Below the pieces are notes generated by a model. The model was not told the DNA's origin, searched no databases, and was given only the letters and a program-made list of their open reading frames with translations. Made by a program: the position numbers and the translations under genes. From Rikenellaceae bacterium (GTDB lineage: Bacteria > Bacteroidota > Bacteroidia > Bacteroidales > Rikenellaceae), in contig JAITVB010000132.1 of NCBI GenBank assembly GCA_031286025.1, positions 1 through 7,535 on the forward strand: DNA of 7,535 nt, given 5' to 3'. This document shows positions 1-6,495 of this stretch, one piece after another. Numbering within the stretch: the first letter of the stretch is position 1; each line of letters starts with the position of its first letter.

Positions 1-928
1 GCAGGGTCTTCTGAATCTCGGGCAAGACGTTGGTTACCTGACTTGCAATGTCGACCGTGTTCGAACCGGATTGTTTCTGGACGATGATACGGACACCCTG
101 ACCGCCGTTGATGCGTTCGTCCATCGTCACCTTGCGGAGCGTGTCCTTGATCGTGGCCACGTCCGACAGGTAGATGAAACGGCCGCCCTGGTTGGCCACC
201 ACCACGCCGTTGAGTTCGGCGCTGGCGTCGAATTCACCGGTCGAACGAATGCTGATCGTCTGGCGGCCTATATCGAGCGTACCGCCCGGCAGGTCGACGT
301 TTTCGGCGGCAATGATCTGGCCGATCCCTTCCACGGTAAGGTTATAGGCCTCCAGTTTATCGGGGTCGACATTGATCTGCACCTCGCGGATGGGCGCCCC
401 CATCACGCTCACCGCCCCCACCCCGTCAATGTGGTTGAGCCGGTTGACCAATTTCTCGTCGAGGATCTTGTTCAGCGCCGGGTAACTTTCGTCGCCCGTC
501 GCGTAGAGGATGATCACGGGGATCATACTCGACGATATCTTGAAGATCATCGGGGTTTCGACCTCATCGGGCAGGTATGACTGCACGCGGCCGATCACGT
601 CGCGGATGTCGTTCGACGCCTCGGTCAGATCGGCTCCCCACTCGAATTCGAGCGAAACGACCGATACGTTGTCCGATGACTTTGTCGTCATCTTCTTGAG
701 GTTCTCTACGGTGTTGAGGTTGTCCTCCAACACGCGGGTCACGTTGGTTTCGATATCCGCGGCGTTGGCGCCCGGATAGGAGGTGATCACCGAAATGGCC
801 GGAATGTCCATCTCGGGATAGAAGTCGATGGCCAGGTTCTTCAGCGAGAAGAGCCCGAAGACCACCACCCCTACGAAGATCAGGATCGTCGATATGGGTT
901 TCCTTACGGAAGCTTCGTATATTTTCAT
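1..928 (-). CDS. RND multidrug-type efflux pump, inner-membrane subunit (N-terminal part)
   Basis: This is the first 309 residues of a resistance-nodulation-division transporter of the AcrB/HAE type; the rest lies beyond the left window edge. Such proteins are usually a little over 1000 residues and use proton flow to drive drugs or amphiphiles out through a tripartite complex. The protein begins MKIYEASVRKP, followed by a first membrane helix at about residues 12-30 (ILIFVGVVVFGLFSL). The typical porter-domain opening comes next: DFYPEMDIPAISV at 35-47, the hallmark SYPGA at 50-54, and ETNVTRVLEDNLNTVENL at 60-77. Periplasmic porter subdomains continue to the edge. The ATG at 928 is supported by that conserved N-terminus. 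It lies 37 bases after the adaptor stop, so the two genes are surely cotranscribed. No heavy-metal (CzcA-like) signature can be judged from this part, so substrate is unknown. Family call is secure; drug-efflux role is inferred. Confidence 0.95.
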   Translation of the reverse strand, partial: MKIYEASVRKPISTILIFVGVVVFGLFSLKNLAIDFYPEMDIPAISVITSYPGANAADIETNVTRVLEDNLNTVENLKKMTTKSSDNVSVVSLEFEWGADLTEASNDIRDVIGRVQSYLPDEVETPMIFKISSSMIPVIILYATGDESYPALNKILDEKLVNRLNHIDGVGAVSVMGAPIREVQINVDPDKLEAYNLTVEGIGQIIAAENVDLPGGTLDIGRQTISIRSTGEFDASAELNGVVVANQGGRFIYLSDVATIKDTLRKVTMDERINGGQGVRIIVQKQSGSNTVDIASQVTNVLPEIQKTL

Positions 929-965
929 AAGTGTCTGCTAAAAAGCTTTTTTGTTTGTGCGATGC

Positions 966-2000
966 TTACATAGAAACGTCCACCGGTGATTGGTCGAGAA
1001 GTTTTTGCGCCCCGGCGACCACCACCTGTTCCCCGTCGTTGATCCCCGAGAGGATTTCGTATTGGTTGCCGATCATACGGCCCACTTGGAGGGTGCGACG
1101 CCGGGCAATGCCGTCGGTCACCACGAAAGCATAGCGCTCGTTCGAGCCCACCTGTTTCTGCACGGCCACATCGGGCACCAACACATGGTCGGCCGTCCCG
1201 AAGTGGAGCGTCACACGGGCGAACATCCCCGGCCGAAGTTTCGAATTGCCGTTCTGGATGGTGATCTCGGTGGTGAAGGTGCGCGTACCGGCGTCGATAG
1301 CCGGGTGGACCAACGTCACCTTTCCGGGGAACGCCTCACCGGGATACAAGTCGAGTTTCACGTCTACCGGCATCCCCTGCTTCACTTCCGGAAAGTAGGA
1401 TTCCGACACGTTGACCAACACCTTCACGCGATCGATCTGCATCACCGTGAGGATCGGTTTGCCCGGCATATAGACGTCGCCCGGATCGTAGTTGCGTTCG
1501 GTCACCACGCCCGAAATCGGCGAAGTGAGCAGGGTGTTGACCTTCAGATTGTCGATGGCGTGTTTCGATACCGACACCTGGGTTTCGAGTTGGTCGAGCT
1601 GTTGTTTCGAAATGCCGCCCTCTTCGTAGAGTTTGCGGTAACGGGCCAAATCGGCTTCGAGGTTATTGAACTGCACTTCGGCCTGCGAGAACTGGGTTTC
1701 GTCCATCCTGGCCAACACCTGGCCCCGGCCGACGCGGCTGCCGACGTCGACCAGGATACGGTCGATGCGGGCACTCATCGCCGGCGTAATGCTGTTTTCT
1801 GCATAAGGCAGAACATTGCCCGTCAGTTCCGATATCTGTTCGACCGAAGCCAGGGCGGCAGTCATCGCCTTCACCACGACTTTCGGCGTTTCGACCGGTT
1901 TTTGCACAGCGTTCGAGCGGTTGCCGCAGGAAGAAGCGCCAACGGCCGATCCCAACAGGACTATGCCCAAGGCGAGGGCGCTTACGTTCAATTTCTTCAT
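966..2000 (-). CDS. Membrane-fusion (HlyD/AcrA-type) adaptor lipoprotein of the RND pump
   Basis: This 344-residue periplasmic adaptor would bridge the RND pump to the TolC-like channel. The N-terminus is a signal peptide ending GSAVGASSC, so Cys25 is a plausible lipid-attachment site. ASSC is an imperfect lipobox, with A rather than L at -3. Domains in order: first half-lipoyl segment at about 70-100 (ARIDRILVDVGSRVGRGQVL); short coiled coil at about 101-152 (ETQFSQAEVQFNNLEADLAR onward); second half-lipoyl at about 157-190 (LLTSPISGVVTERNYDPGD); beta-barrel at about 192-268, including the family-typical KLRPGMFARV; and a membrane-proximal domain to the end. Length fits a compact AcrA-like adaptor with a short hairpin. 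It starts 32 bases after the channel gene and ends 37 bases before the pump gene, in an operon order common for Bacteroidota efflux systems. Family assignment is secure; substrate is unknown. Confidence 0.95.
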   Translation of the reverse strand: MKKLNVSALALGIVLLGSAVGASSCGNRSNAVQKPVETPKVVVKAMTAALASVEQISELTGNVLPYAENSITPAMSARIDRILVDVGSRVGRGQVLARMDETQFSQAEVQFNNLEADLARYRKLYEEGGISKQQLDQLETQVSVSKHAIDNLKVNTLLTSPISGVVTERNYDPGDVYMPGKPILTVMQIDRVKVLVNVSESYFPEVKQGMPVDVKLDLYPGEAFPGKVTLVHPAIDAGTRTFTTEITIQNGNSKLRPGMFARVTLHFGTADHVLVPDVAVQKQVGSNERYAFVVTDGIARRRTLQVGRMIGNQYEILSGINDGEQVVVAGAQKLLDQSPVDVSM

Positions 2001-2032
2001 CTTCGTATGTTTTTTGATTGCTGATTCGTAAC

Positions 2033-3394
2033 TTATAATTTCCCCTGCTCTTCCTTGCCGAGCACCTGGTCGAAGTCGGTCTGGGCGCTCATGTAGTCGT
2101 GGATCGACTGCGAGTAATTGAGGTCGGCCTGCAACAGGGCCATCTGGGCCGAGTTGAGTTCGACGATCGTTCCCGCCCCCACGTCATAGCGGGTCTTGGC
2201 GATCCGATACCCTTTCCGGGCCTGTTCAAGGGCGGTTTCGTTGGCCTTCATCTGCTCCTGCGAGCGAAAGATGTCGTCAAGCGCCCCCCGGGCCTGCACG
2301 TTCACATTCTCTTCGAGGTAACCGCGCTGCACCTTGAGTTGGTCCATGCTGTTGAGCAACTGGCGCTCCTTGTTGTTTTTCGTGAACCCGGCGAAGAGGG
2401 GCACCGACAACTGGGCACCTACGAAAGCCGTCCCTTTCCACTGGTAGTGGCCGATCCGCCAATCGTTGCTCTGCGAAAGCACCTGATAACTGCCCATGGC
2501 GGCAAGCGTCGGGATGCGTTGGGCACGCTGAATCTCATAGCTCTTCCGGAGGATACCCGCCTGAGCGTCCAACAGGGCCAGGTCGGTGTTCCGGCTCAGG
2601 TCGATCTCGCGCGAGGGATCGGTGTCGATATAATCCGTGTACCCATACAAGTCTTCGGCCAACTCAAGCGGCGTATCGAGCGGCAGCGAGAGCAGCATGT
2701 TGAGCAGCAGGCGGGCGTTCTTCAGGCTGTTTTCGATCTGGATCATCGTCGGGGCGAGATTGCTCAACTGCACCTGTGCCGTAATCAGGTCATATTCCGA
2801 AACGATCCCCTGTTTAAACGAGTTTTCGGTCGTTTCGACGATCAGCCGGGCATACTCGATGTTCTTTTTCAACACATCGAGCGAACTTTCGCCCAACAGA
2901 ATACCATAGCAGGTCTTCTTGACCTGCGCGGTAAGCGTCACCTTCGACGCACGGGCCGATTCGACGGCGGCGCGCATCTGTTCGTCATTCAGTTGCAACG
3001 TTTTGTACAGAGTCGGCACATAGAGCGGCAAGCTCAGTGAAAAACCGCCCGTGTAACTGTTGTCAAACCCCATACGCATCGCGCCCCCGGTGCCCGGGCC
3101 GAAAATATCGGCCGGCAGGAACATCACCGGGTTCATAATATTATACTGGTACGAACCCGAGCCCGAAACGGTGGGCAGCAGGTTGCCGCGGGTTTCCTTC
3201 CTGACATAGTTCTGGCGCTGGATCTCCATATCGGCGATCCGGATCGTCGGGTTGTTGTCGAGGGCGATCTCGACCGCCCGCTCAAGCGTGATCCCGATCG
3301 GCCGGACCGGGGCGCTGCCGGCCGGCTGTTGGGCCCAACCGGCCGTTGCGGCCAGGGAGAGCGCAGCCCCACAAATCAAAGCGGTAAATTTCAT
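2033..3394 (-). CDS. TolC-family outer-membrane efflux channel
   Basis: This 453-residue outer-membrane factor forms the exit duct of the tripartite pump. A signal peptide (MKFTALICGAALSLAATAGWA) is probably cut after Ala21. The mature protein shows the internal duplication of the family. Each half opens with helical residues leading to a strand motif: GNLLPTVSGSGSY at about 70-82 and QRIPTLAAMGSYQ at about 292-304. Each half also contains a long coiled-coil helix pair ending in the usual equatorial repeat: ENSFKQGIVSEYDLITAQ at about 190-207 and AKTRYDVGAGTIVELNSAQ at about 399-417. No cysteine follows the signal sequence, so unlike many relatives it is not an obvious lipoprotein. The gene follows the repressor by 50 bases and precedes the adaptor by 32. 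Family is secure; pairing with this pump follows from position. Confidence 0.95.
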   Translation of the reverse strand: MKFTALICGAALSLAATAGWAQQPAGSAPVRPIGITLERAVEIALDNNPTIRIADMEIQRQNYVRKETRGNLLPTVSGSGSYQYNIMNPVMFLPADIFGPGTGGAMRMGFDNSYTGGFSLSLPLYVPTLYKTLQLNDEQMRAAVESARASKVTLTAQVKKTCYGILLGESSLDVLKKNIEYARLIVETTENSFKQGIVSEYDLITAQVQLSNLAPTMIQIENSLKNARLLLNMLLSLPLDTPLELAEDLYGYTDYIDTDPSREIDLSRNTDLALLDAQAGILRKSYEIQRAQRIPTLAAMGSYQVLSQSNDWRIGHYQWKGTAFVGAQLSVPLFAGFTKNNKERQLLNSMDQLKVQRGYLEENVNVQARGALDDIFRSQEQMKANETALEQARKGYRIAKTRYDVGAGTIVELNSAQMALLQADLNYSQSIHDYMSAQTDFDQVLGKEEQGKL

Positions 3395-3444
3395 ATGGTT
3401 ATTATTTTGGTTATTTTCAAGACAAACTGTGGGTAAATCACATT

Positions 3445-4065
3445 TTACACATAAGGCGTTTTTCTATCCTTGATCAGTTGGTCGATCAGTTCGATCCCCT
3501 TCCAGGTCGAAATGCCCCGGAAGAAATGGATGATCACGTATTTAAACGCTTCGGCAACCGAAATGTTGCGCACCATCACGATCTCGGGGCGCGAAATGAT
3601 GTTGTAGACCGTCTCCATCACCACAAACACAGCCAATTCGAGGTTGGTCTGCGGCTGAATGACCCCTTCCTCGATCCCGCGCTCCATCGAAGCGATGAAC
3701 TCGCGCTTAGCGGCATTGTAACGCAAGAGGTATTGACGTTCGAAAATGTCGGGAAAGAACTTTTTGACCTCGATCGAGAACTTCTGCTTGCGTTGGAACG
3801 TGGCGTCGATTCGGTCGAAAGCATAGAACAACTTGTGGTAAAGTGTTTCGGAAATGGCCGAAATTTCACGATCCTCCTGTTCCTGTGTCCGGATCATGTA
3901 TTCGACACAGGCTTCGACCAATTCTTTCTTATTACTGAAATTCTCGTAGATCGTCCGCTTCGACATGCCCAGGTTGGCCGCCACATCGTTCATCGTCACG
4001 CTCTTGAGCCCCTGTTGTATCAACAAGTCGAACGACCTAACAACGATTCTCTCCCTGATTTCCAT
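3445..4065 (-). CDS. TetR/AcrR-family transcriptional repressor heading the efflux operon
   Basis: This is a 206-residue regulator of the usual TetR size. Residues 1-50 form the DNA-binding domain, with the helix-turn-helix at about 24-46: SVTMNDVAANLGMSKRTIY followed by ENFSNKKELV, the standard TetR signature. The remaining all-helical part (about 55-206) would bind ligand and dimerise; it is not conserved enough to predict the ligand. The ATG at 4065 is the natural start, because the family N-terminus (MEIRERIVVRSFDLLIQQG) begins directly there. It is the first gene of the operon, 50 bases upstream of the channel gene. A consensus promoter and a candidate operator lie just upstream, so it probably represses its own operon and is released by a pump substrate. 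The regulatory role is inferred from family and position. Confidence 0.93.
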   Translation of the reverse strand: MEIRERIVVRSFDLLIQQGLKSVTMNDVAANLGMSKRTIYENFSNKKELVEACVEYMIRTQEQEDREISAISETLYHKLFYAFDRIDATFQRKQKFSIEVKKFFPDIFERQYLLRYNAAKREFIASMERGIEEGVIQPQTNLELAVFVVMETVYNIISRPEIVMVRNISVAEAFKYVIIHFFRGISTWKGIELIDQLIKDRKTPYV

Positions 4066-4089
4066 GTTTTTCGATTTTTCAAGCTTTTC

Positions 4090-4102
4090 GGGGACTTTCC
4101 CC
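4090..4102 (-). other. Short hairpin in the tetR leader
   Basis: GGGGA (4090-4094) and TCCCC (4098-4102) pair around a three-base loop, about 12-25 bases inside the predicted transcript and about 25 bases before the repressor start codon. It could stabilise the leader or be a second symmetrical binding site near the transcription start. The stem has only 5 pairs, so function is uncertain. Confidence 0.25.
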
Positions 4103-4120
4103 TACATGCGAATGAAGTGC

Positions 4121-4151
4121 CAAAGATAGTGTTAAAAACTAAATAAACAAA
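4121..4151 (-). promoter_or_regulatory. Bacteroidetes-type promoter of the tetR-efflux operon
   Basis: Read on the minus strand, TTTG (4151-4148) is separated by exactly 19 bases from TATCTTTG (4128-4121). This matches the primary sigma-factor consensus of Bacteroidetes, TTTG-N19-TAnnTTTG, in both boxes and spacing. Transcription would begin at about 4115, giving a leader of roughly 50 nucleotides before the repressor ATG at 4065. It is the only such promoter seen for the four-gene operon; the intergenic gaps within the operon show none. Confidence 0.8.
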
Positions 4152-4162
4152 AAAAGTTTTTA
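4133..4162. promoter_or_regulatory. Inverted repeat over the -33 box, candidate TetR operator
   Basis: TAAAAACT (4133-4140) and AGTTTTTA (4155-4162) are perfect inverted arms of 8 bases around a 14-base A-rich centre. The repeat covers the -33 box at 4148-4151 and the adjoining spacer, where a dimeric TetR-family repressor would block RNA polymerase. TetR-family operators are commonly palindromes of about 15-30 bases. The arms are AT-rich in an AT-rich stretch, so a chance palindrome is possible. Autoregulation is an inference. Confidence 0.4.
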
Positions 4163-4216
4163 TGTTTTTTAAATCTGTTTCATTGCGAAAGAACAACGGA
4201 TCATTCCACCTTACCC

Positions 4217-4254
4217 AAAAAGAGAAACCCCGAAATATTTCGGGGTTTCTCTTT
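4217..4254 (-). terminator. Intrinsic terminator after the GH28 gene (perfect 36-base palindrome)
   Basis: Bases 4219-4236 and 4237-4254 are perfect reverse complements, 18 bases each, with a GC core CCCCG/CGGGG flanked by A/T-rich arms. On the minus strand the stem runs into TTTTT (4221-4217), so it fits a rho-independent terminator for the GH28 transcript, whose stop codon is 20 bases upstream at 4274. On the plus strand no T-run follows, beyond the stem's own TTTCTCTTT. It also insulates the tetR promoter, about 70 bases downstream, from read-through. Confidence 0.85.
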
Positions 4255-4273
4255 CATTAACGCCTAACAGGCA

Positions 4274-5824
4274 CTATTGATGACTTCCGAGGTTTCCCTC
4301 TACCGGACAAGGAAGCGAATTCGTCAGTACGATATTCGTATTCCTGTCTCCTACGGCACGCAGGAACACATCCGGCATAACGAACGGGAAACAGTTGTAA
4401 AGGTAGGCCGTACGGACATTTTCCAAGGAAACAGTTGGTGTGCCGGGCAACGGGGTGTTCGTTTTCACGTTGTCAAAGACCAGGTTTTCCGCATCCCGTA
4501 CGTTGAACGAAGGCCCCGTTTCCGCATCGACCGTTACGTCGTGGAACTCGATCTGCCGGGCGGTCGTGATATTGAAGCCCGTCCTGGCGGTCATGTTGAT
4601 GTTGCTGAAACTCAGGTTCTGCACCGGCATCTCGGAGATCCCGGTAATCTCGCCCGCGCGGTTCACTTCCGACGCCGTTACTCCCGCGATGTGGATGTTG
4701 CGGAACGTGGGCGTCTTCTCGTTGACGGGTCCTTCGGGGATGTTTCGGTCGTATAACAGGTTGAATTCGAACGCCATATTCTTGATGTTCTTCATCACGA
4801 CGTTGCTCACCCGGATTTCCTCGACCGTGCCGCCCCGCTCGCGGGAAGCCTTTAGGCGGATGCCGCGGTCGGTGCCGTCGAACACGCAGTTGGCGATCGT
4901 CACCTTGCGCACCGACCCCGAAATTTCGCTGCCGATCACCACGCCGCCATGGCCGCTCAGCATCGTACAGTTGGTGATCGTAATGTTTTCGCAAGGCACG
5001 TTCCATCTGCGCCCGTCCGCGTCGCGGCCCGATTTGAGCGTGATACAGTCGTCGCCCACGGTGATGTGGCAGTTGGCGATGTGCACGTCCTTGCACGAGG
5101 TCGGATTGATGCCGTCCGTATTGGGCGATGGCCGGTTTTCGATGGTTACGCCGTCGATCGTGATATTCCGGCAAAACGCCGGATTGATCGTCCAGAAAGG
5201 CGAATTGATGAATTTCACCCCCGTGATGCGGATGTTGGTCGAACGGTAGGCCTGGAAAAACGGCGGACGGAAAAATTTTCGGCGGATCGTCCCCCGATAG
5301 TAGTCCGACACCGTGAAGCCCGGATTGGCGTCGACCCACATCTGTTGGTAGGGATTGACCGAATCCTGCGCTTCGGTTTCGGCGAATTTCCCACGGACGT
5401 CATATTCGGCTTTCCACCAGTTCTGTCCCTGACCGTCGAGCAGGCCGCGACCTTCTATGGCGATGTTATCGACTTCATGGGCATGGATCAGCGGCGAAAA
5501 ACTCTTCATCACGGTCCCCTCCCAACGCAGTTCGACGAACGGCAGATAATGGTCGGGATTGTCCGAGAACTTCAACACCGCCCCGGCGTCGAGATGCAGG
5601 GTGGTGTTGCTGCGCATGTGGATGGCTCCGGTCAGGTATGTCCCGGCCGGGAAATAGACCGTTCCGCCACCGGCCGCCGAGGCCTCGTCGAGGGCTTTCT
5701 GAATGACGTCGGTAACCAAGGTCTGTCCGTCGGCCCTGGCTCCGCGTTTGGTCACGTCGAACCACTCGGCGTTGGCCTGAAACGCCAGGAAAAGAGTCGC
5801 GTAAAGAAGGATGATTCGTTTCAT
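4274..5824 (-). CDS. Secreted GH28 glycoside hydrolase (polygalacturonase type)
   Basis: This 516-residue enzyme would hydrolyse galacturonan-type pectin linkages. The ATG at 5824 gives a clean signal peptide, MKRIILLYATLFLAFQANA, cut before Glu20. A TTG two codons upstream (5830) stays in frame but is less likely. The next part is the entry of a right-handed beta-helix (VTKRGARADGQ, GGGTVYFPAGTYLTG). All GH28 signatures are present (numbering from that ATG): NTDG with Asp237, GDDC with Asp258 and Asp259 (general acid and bases by family analogy), GHG with His292, and RLK with Arg323 and Lys325. The Bacteroidota-type insert SGRDADGRRWNVPCENI lies between the GDD and GHG motifs. Endo- or exo-action, and polygalacturonan versus rhamnogalacturonan, cannot be settled. 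No lipobox is present, so a periplasmic or secreted product is expected. The start is 48 bases downstream of tRNA-Leu with no promoter visible between. It pairs functionally with the pectinesterase across the gap. Confidence 0.94.
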   Translation of the reverse strand: MKRIILLYATLFLAFQANAEWFDVTKRGARADGQTLVTDVIQKALDEASAAGGGTVYFPAGTYLTGAIHMRSNTTLHLDAGAVLKFSDNPDHYLPFVELRWEGTVMKSFSPLIHAHEVDNIAIEGRGLLDGQGQNWWKAEYDVRGKFAETEAQDSVNPYQQMWVDANPGFTVSDYYRGTIRRKFFRPPFFQAYRSTNIRITGVKFINSPFWTINPAFCRNITIDGVTIENRPSPNTDGINPTSCKDVHIANCHITVGDDCITLKSGRDADGRRWNVPCENITITNCTMLSGHGGVVIGSEISGSVRKVTIANCVFDGTDRGIRLKASRERGGTVEEIRVSNVVMKNIKNMAFEFNLLYDRNIPEGPVNEKTPTFRNIHIAGVTASEVNRAGEITGISEMPVQNLSFSNINMTARTGFNITTARQIEFHDVTVDAETGPSFNVRDAENLVFDNVKTNTPLPGTPTVSLENVRTAYLYNCFPFVMPDVFLRAVGDRNTNIVLTNSLPCPVEGNLGSHQ

Positions 5825-5872
5825 TATCAATAGTTTTTACGGATTAAATTCAATCATCGGCAGGTTAAAACG

Positions 5873-5958
5873 TACTCGGAACGGGAATCGAACCCGTACG
5901 GACATCACTGTCCACGGGATTTTAAGTCCCGCGTGTCTACCTATTCCACCATCCGAGC
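5873..5958 (-). tRNA. trnL: tRNA-Leu (anticodon TAA)
   Basis: This is an 86-base class II tRNA on the minus strand. The acceptor GCTCGGA pairs with TCCGAGT, leaving one G-U pair at the terminus. The D arm has the leucine-typical GGTGGAATAGGTAGACACG. The anticodon stem CGGGA/TCCCG encloses loop CTTAAAA with anticodon TAA (plus-strand bases 5922-5924). A long variable arm (GGACA-GTGA-TGTCC) and a T arm ACGGG-TTCGATT-CCCGT follow. The discriminator is A; CCA is not encoded. It reads UUA (and possibly UUG) codons, which are scarce in the GC-rich neighbouring genes. Transcription probably starts at the promoter at 6137-6167. Confidence 0.97.
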
Positions 5959-6136
5959 AACAACTGTCTTTTCGTAAAAAAGGCGTCCATTCTCTGAACA
6001 CCTCCTTGCGAGCGGAAAACGATATCGAATTTTGCCAGACCCCTATTGATTATCAGGAAATTACAAAAGAACGTGCATTTAGTCCACTGCTCGAACACTA
6101 CGACTTCAGAGTGTTGTCCTTGTTGTTCCTGTATCA
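5959..6136. other. Gene-free leader region upstream of tRNA-Leu
   Basis: No gene is supported here. On the minus strand this would be the roughly 170-nucleotide 5' leader between the promoter at 6137-6167 and the tRNA. A possible stem-loop (AACACT at 6094-6099 with AGTGTT at 6110-6115) and an AGGAGG (6006-6001) placed 10 bases before an ATG at 5990 are visible. The 17-codon frame from that ATG runs into the tRNA and is probably not a gene. Confidence 0.5.
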
Positions 6137-6167
6137 CAAAGGTAATACTTTGGGAGAGAAAAACAAA
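6137..6167 (-). promoter_or_regulatory. Bacteroidetes-type promoter, probably for tRNA-Leu and perhaps GH28
   Basis: On the minus strand TTTG (6167-6164) is followed after exactly 19 bases by TACCTTTG (6144-6137), a full match to TTTG-N19-TAnnTTTG. The expected start is near 6130. The first supported gene downstream is tRNA-Leu, about 170 bases away, and then GH28 without an intervening promoter or terminator. The long leader before the tRNA is unusual and would need processing at the tRNA 5' end. Confidence 0.65.
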
Positions 6168-6190
6168 TCCCGGAGATTATTCAGCCTTTA

Positions 6191-6208
6191 TCGTACCTTT
6201 GTGTACGA
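6191..6208 (+). promoter_or_regulatory. Plus-strand -7 box inside an inverted repeat
   Basis: TACCTTTG (6194-6201) matches the Bacteroidetes -7 consensus TAnnTTTG on the plus strand. It sits inside the inverted repeat TCGTAC (6191-6196)/GTACGA (6203-6208). No TTTG is found 19 bases upstream, so it is a half-match only. It lies directly before the helix-turn-helix gene remnant, where the promoter or operator of that gene would be expected if the gene lost its 5' part. Confidence 0.35.
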
Positions 6209-6214
6209 CACGTT

Positions 6215-6352
6215 GAGTGCTGTCGGTGGAACGAGCTCGTATTCTCCCGCCGCGACCTGCTCGCGTGGGCGGAATCTCAAACTCATATCAAGTCCGGCGG
6301 TCGATCCGATGCCGTCCTCGAAATCGCCAAAAACGCCCGCCGTAAACGGTAA
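6215..6352 (+). pseudogene. 3' remnant of a small excisionase-like helix-turn-helix gene
   Basis: A 45-codon stretch ending TAA at 6350-6352 reads like the C-terminus of a small DNA-binding protein of the excisionase/HTH_17 kind found on Bacteroidota mobile elements. The pattern ELVFSRRDLLAWAES resembles the family's wing (basic or polar residues, then L-x-F-x-R-x-x-L-x-x-W). It is followed by a basic tail, GGRSDAVLEIAKNARRKR. The frame is open leftward to a TAA at 6143-6145 but has no ATG, GTG or TTG. The recognition helices expected upstream are missing, so it looks 5'-truncated rather than functional. A -7 promoter box lies just before it and a hairpin 11 bases after its stop, as if a complete gene once stood here. 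The family call rests on pattern only and could be wrong. Confidence 0.4.
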
Positions 6353-6362
6353 TGTGTCCGGC

Positions 6363-6379
6363 GGCTTTTCACAAAAGCC
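6363..6379 (+). terminator. Hairpin after the HTH remnant, weak terminator candidate
   Basis: GGCTTTT (6363-6369) and AAAAGCC (6373-6379) form a 7-pair stem with loop CAC. The following ATAAATTATT is AT-rich but lacks a proper T-run, so termination strength is doubtful. Its place 11 bases after the remnant's stop codon suggests it served that gene. Confidence 0.35.
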
Positions 6380-6395
6380 ATAAATTATTAGGGTG

Positions 6396-6412
6396 TTTTC
6401 CGAGCCGGAAAA
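6396..6412. repeat. Second small inverted repeat upstream of the pectinesterase
   Basis: TTTTCCG (6396-6402) and CGGAAAA (6406-6412) are perfect inverted arms around AGC. The repeat lies about 50 bases upstream of the pectinesterase -7 box and could be a regulator site or another transcript-end hairpin; nothing in the sequence decides between these. Confidence 0.25.
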
Positions 6413-6461
6413 GATTCTGACGGTTTTTTGGAAAAAGCGGTCTGCGATTGCCTATTTTTCG

Positions 6462-6469
6462 TACTTTTG
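6462..6469 (+). promoter_or_regulatory. -7 box of the pectinesterase promoter
   Basis: TACTTTTG fits TAnnTTTG and lies 26 bases before the ATG at 6496, giving a leader of about 20 nucleotides, a normal layout in Bacteroidetes. No TTTG stands 19 bases upstream (GGTC is there), so the -33 element is poor. Expression may therefore depend on an activator, as expected for a polysaccharide-induced gene. Confidence 0.5.
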
Positions 6470-6495
6470 CTTATCATACCTAAAACGACCCTCTT

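Noticed and set aside
990..2024. 344-codon plus-strand open frame opposite the adaptor gene
   Set aside because: It mirrors the codon positions of a clearly real adaptor gene. The translation is rich in His, Arg, Asp and Val with no recognisable domain, as expected for the antisense of GC-rich coding DNA. Other long frames opposite the channel, GH28 (4949-5833 plus) and pectinesterase (6514-7401 minus) genes were rejected for the same reason.
4262..4272. GCCT-AAC-AGGC mini-hairpin just after the GH28 stop
   Set aside because: Only four base pairs; the strong palindrome immediately downstream explains termination.
5825..5830. TTG at 5828-5830 as the GH28 start
   Set aside because: ATG at 5822-5824 is two codons downstream and gives a normal signal peptide beginning MKR; the TTG adds only two residues.
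5873..5958. Attachment-site duplication of the tRNA end
   Set aside because: tRNA genes are frequent integration sites, so I looked for a second copy of the 3' end (the T-arm and acceptor sequence) in the window and saw none. No integrase gene is present either.
5937..6137. 66-codon minus-strand frame, including an AGGAGG-preceded ATG at 5990
   Set aside because: It starts within the -7 box and ends inside tRNA-Leu, so it cannot be translated independently of the tRNA transcript. Bacteroidota rarely rely on AGGAGG, so that match is probably chance.
5811..6383. 190-codon plus-strand open frame
   Set aside because: It runs straight through the tRNA gene on the opposite strand and across both promoter regions. 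Its composition is not protein-like, and the more convincing remnant around 6215-6352 is in a different frame.
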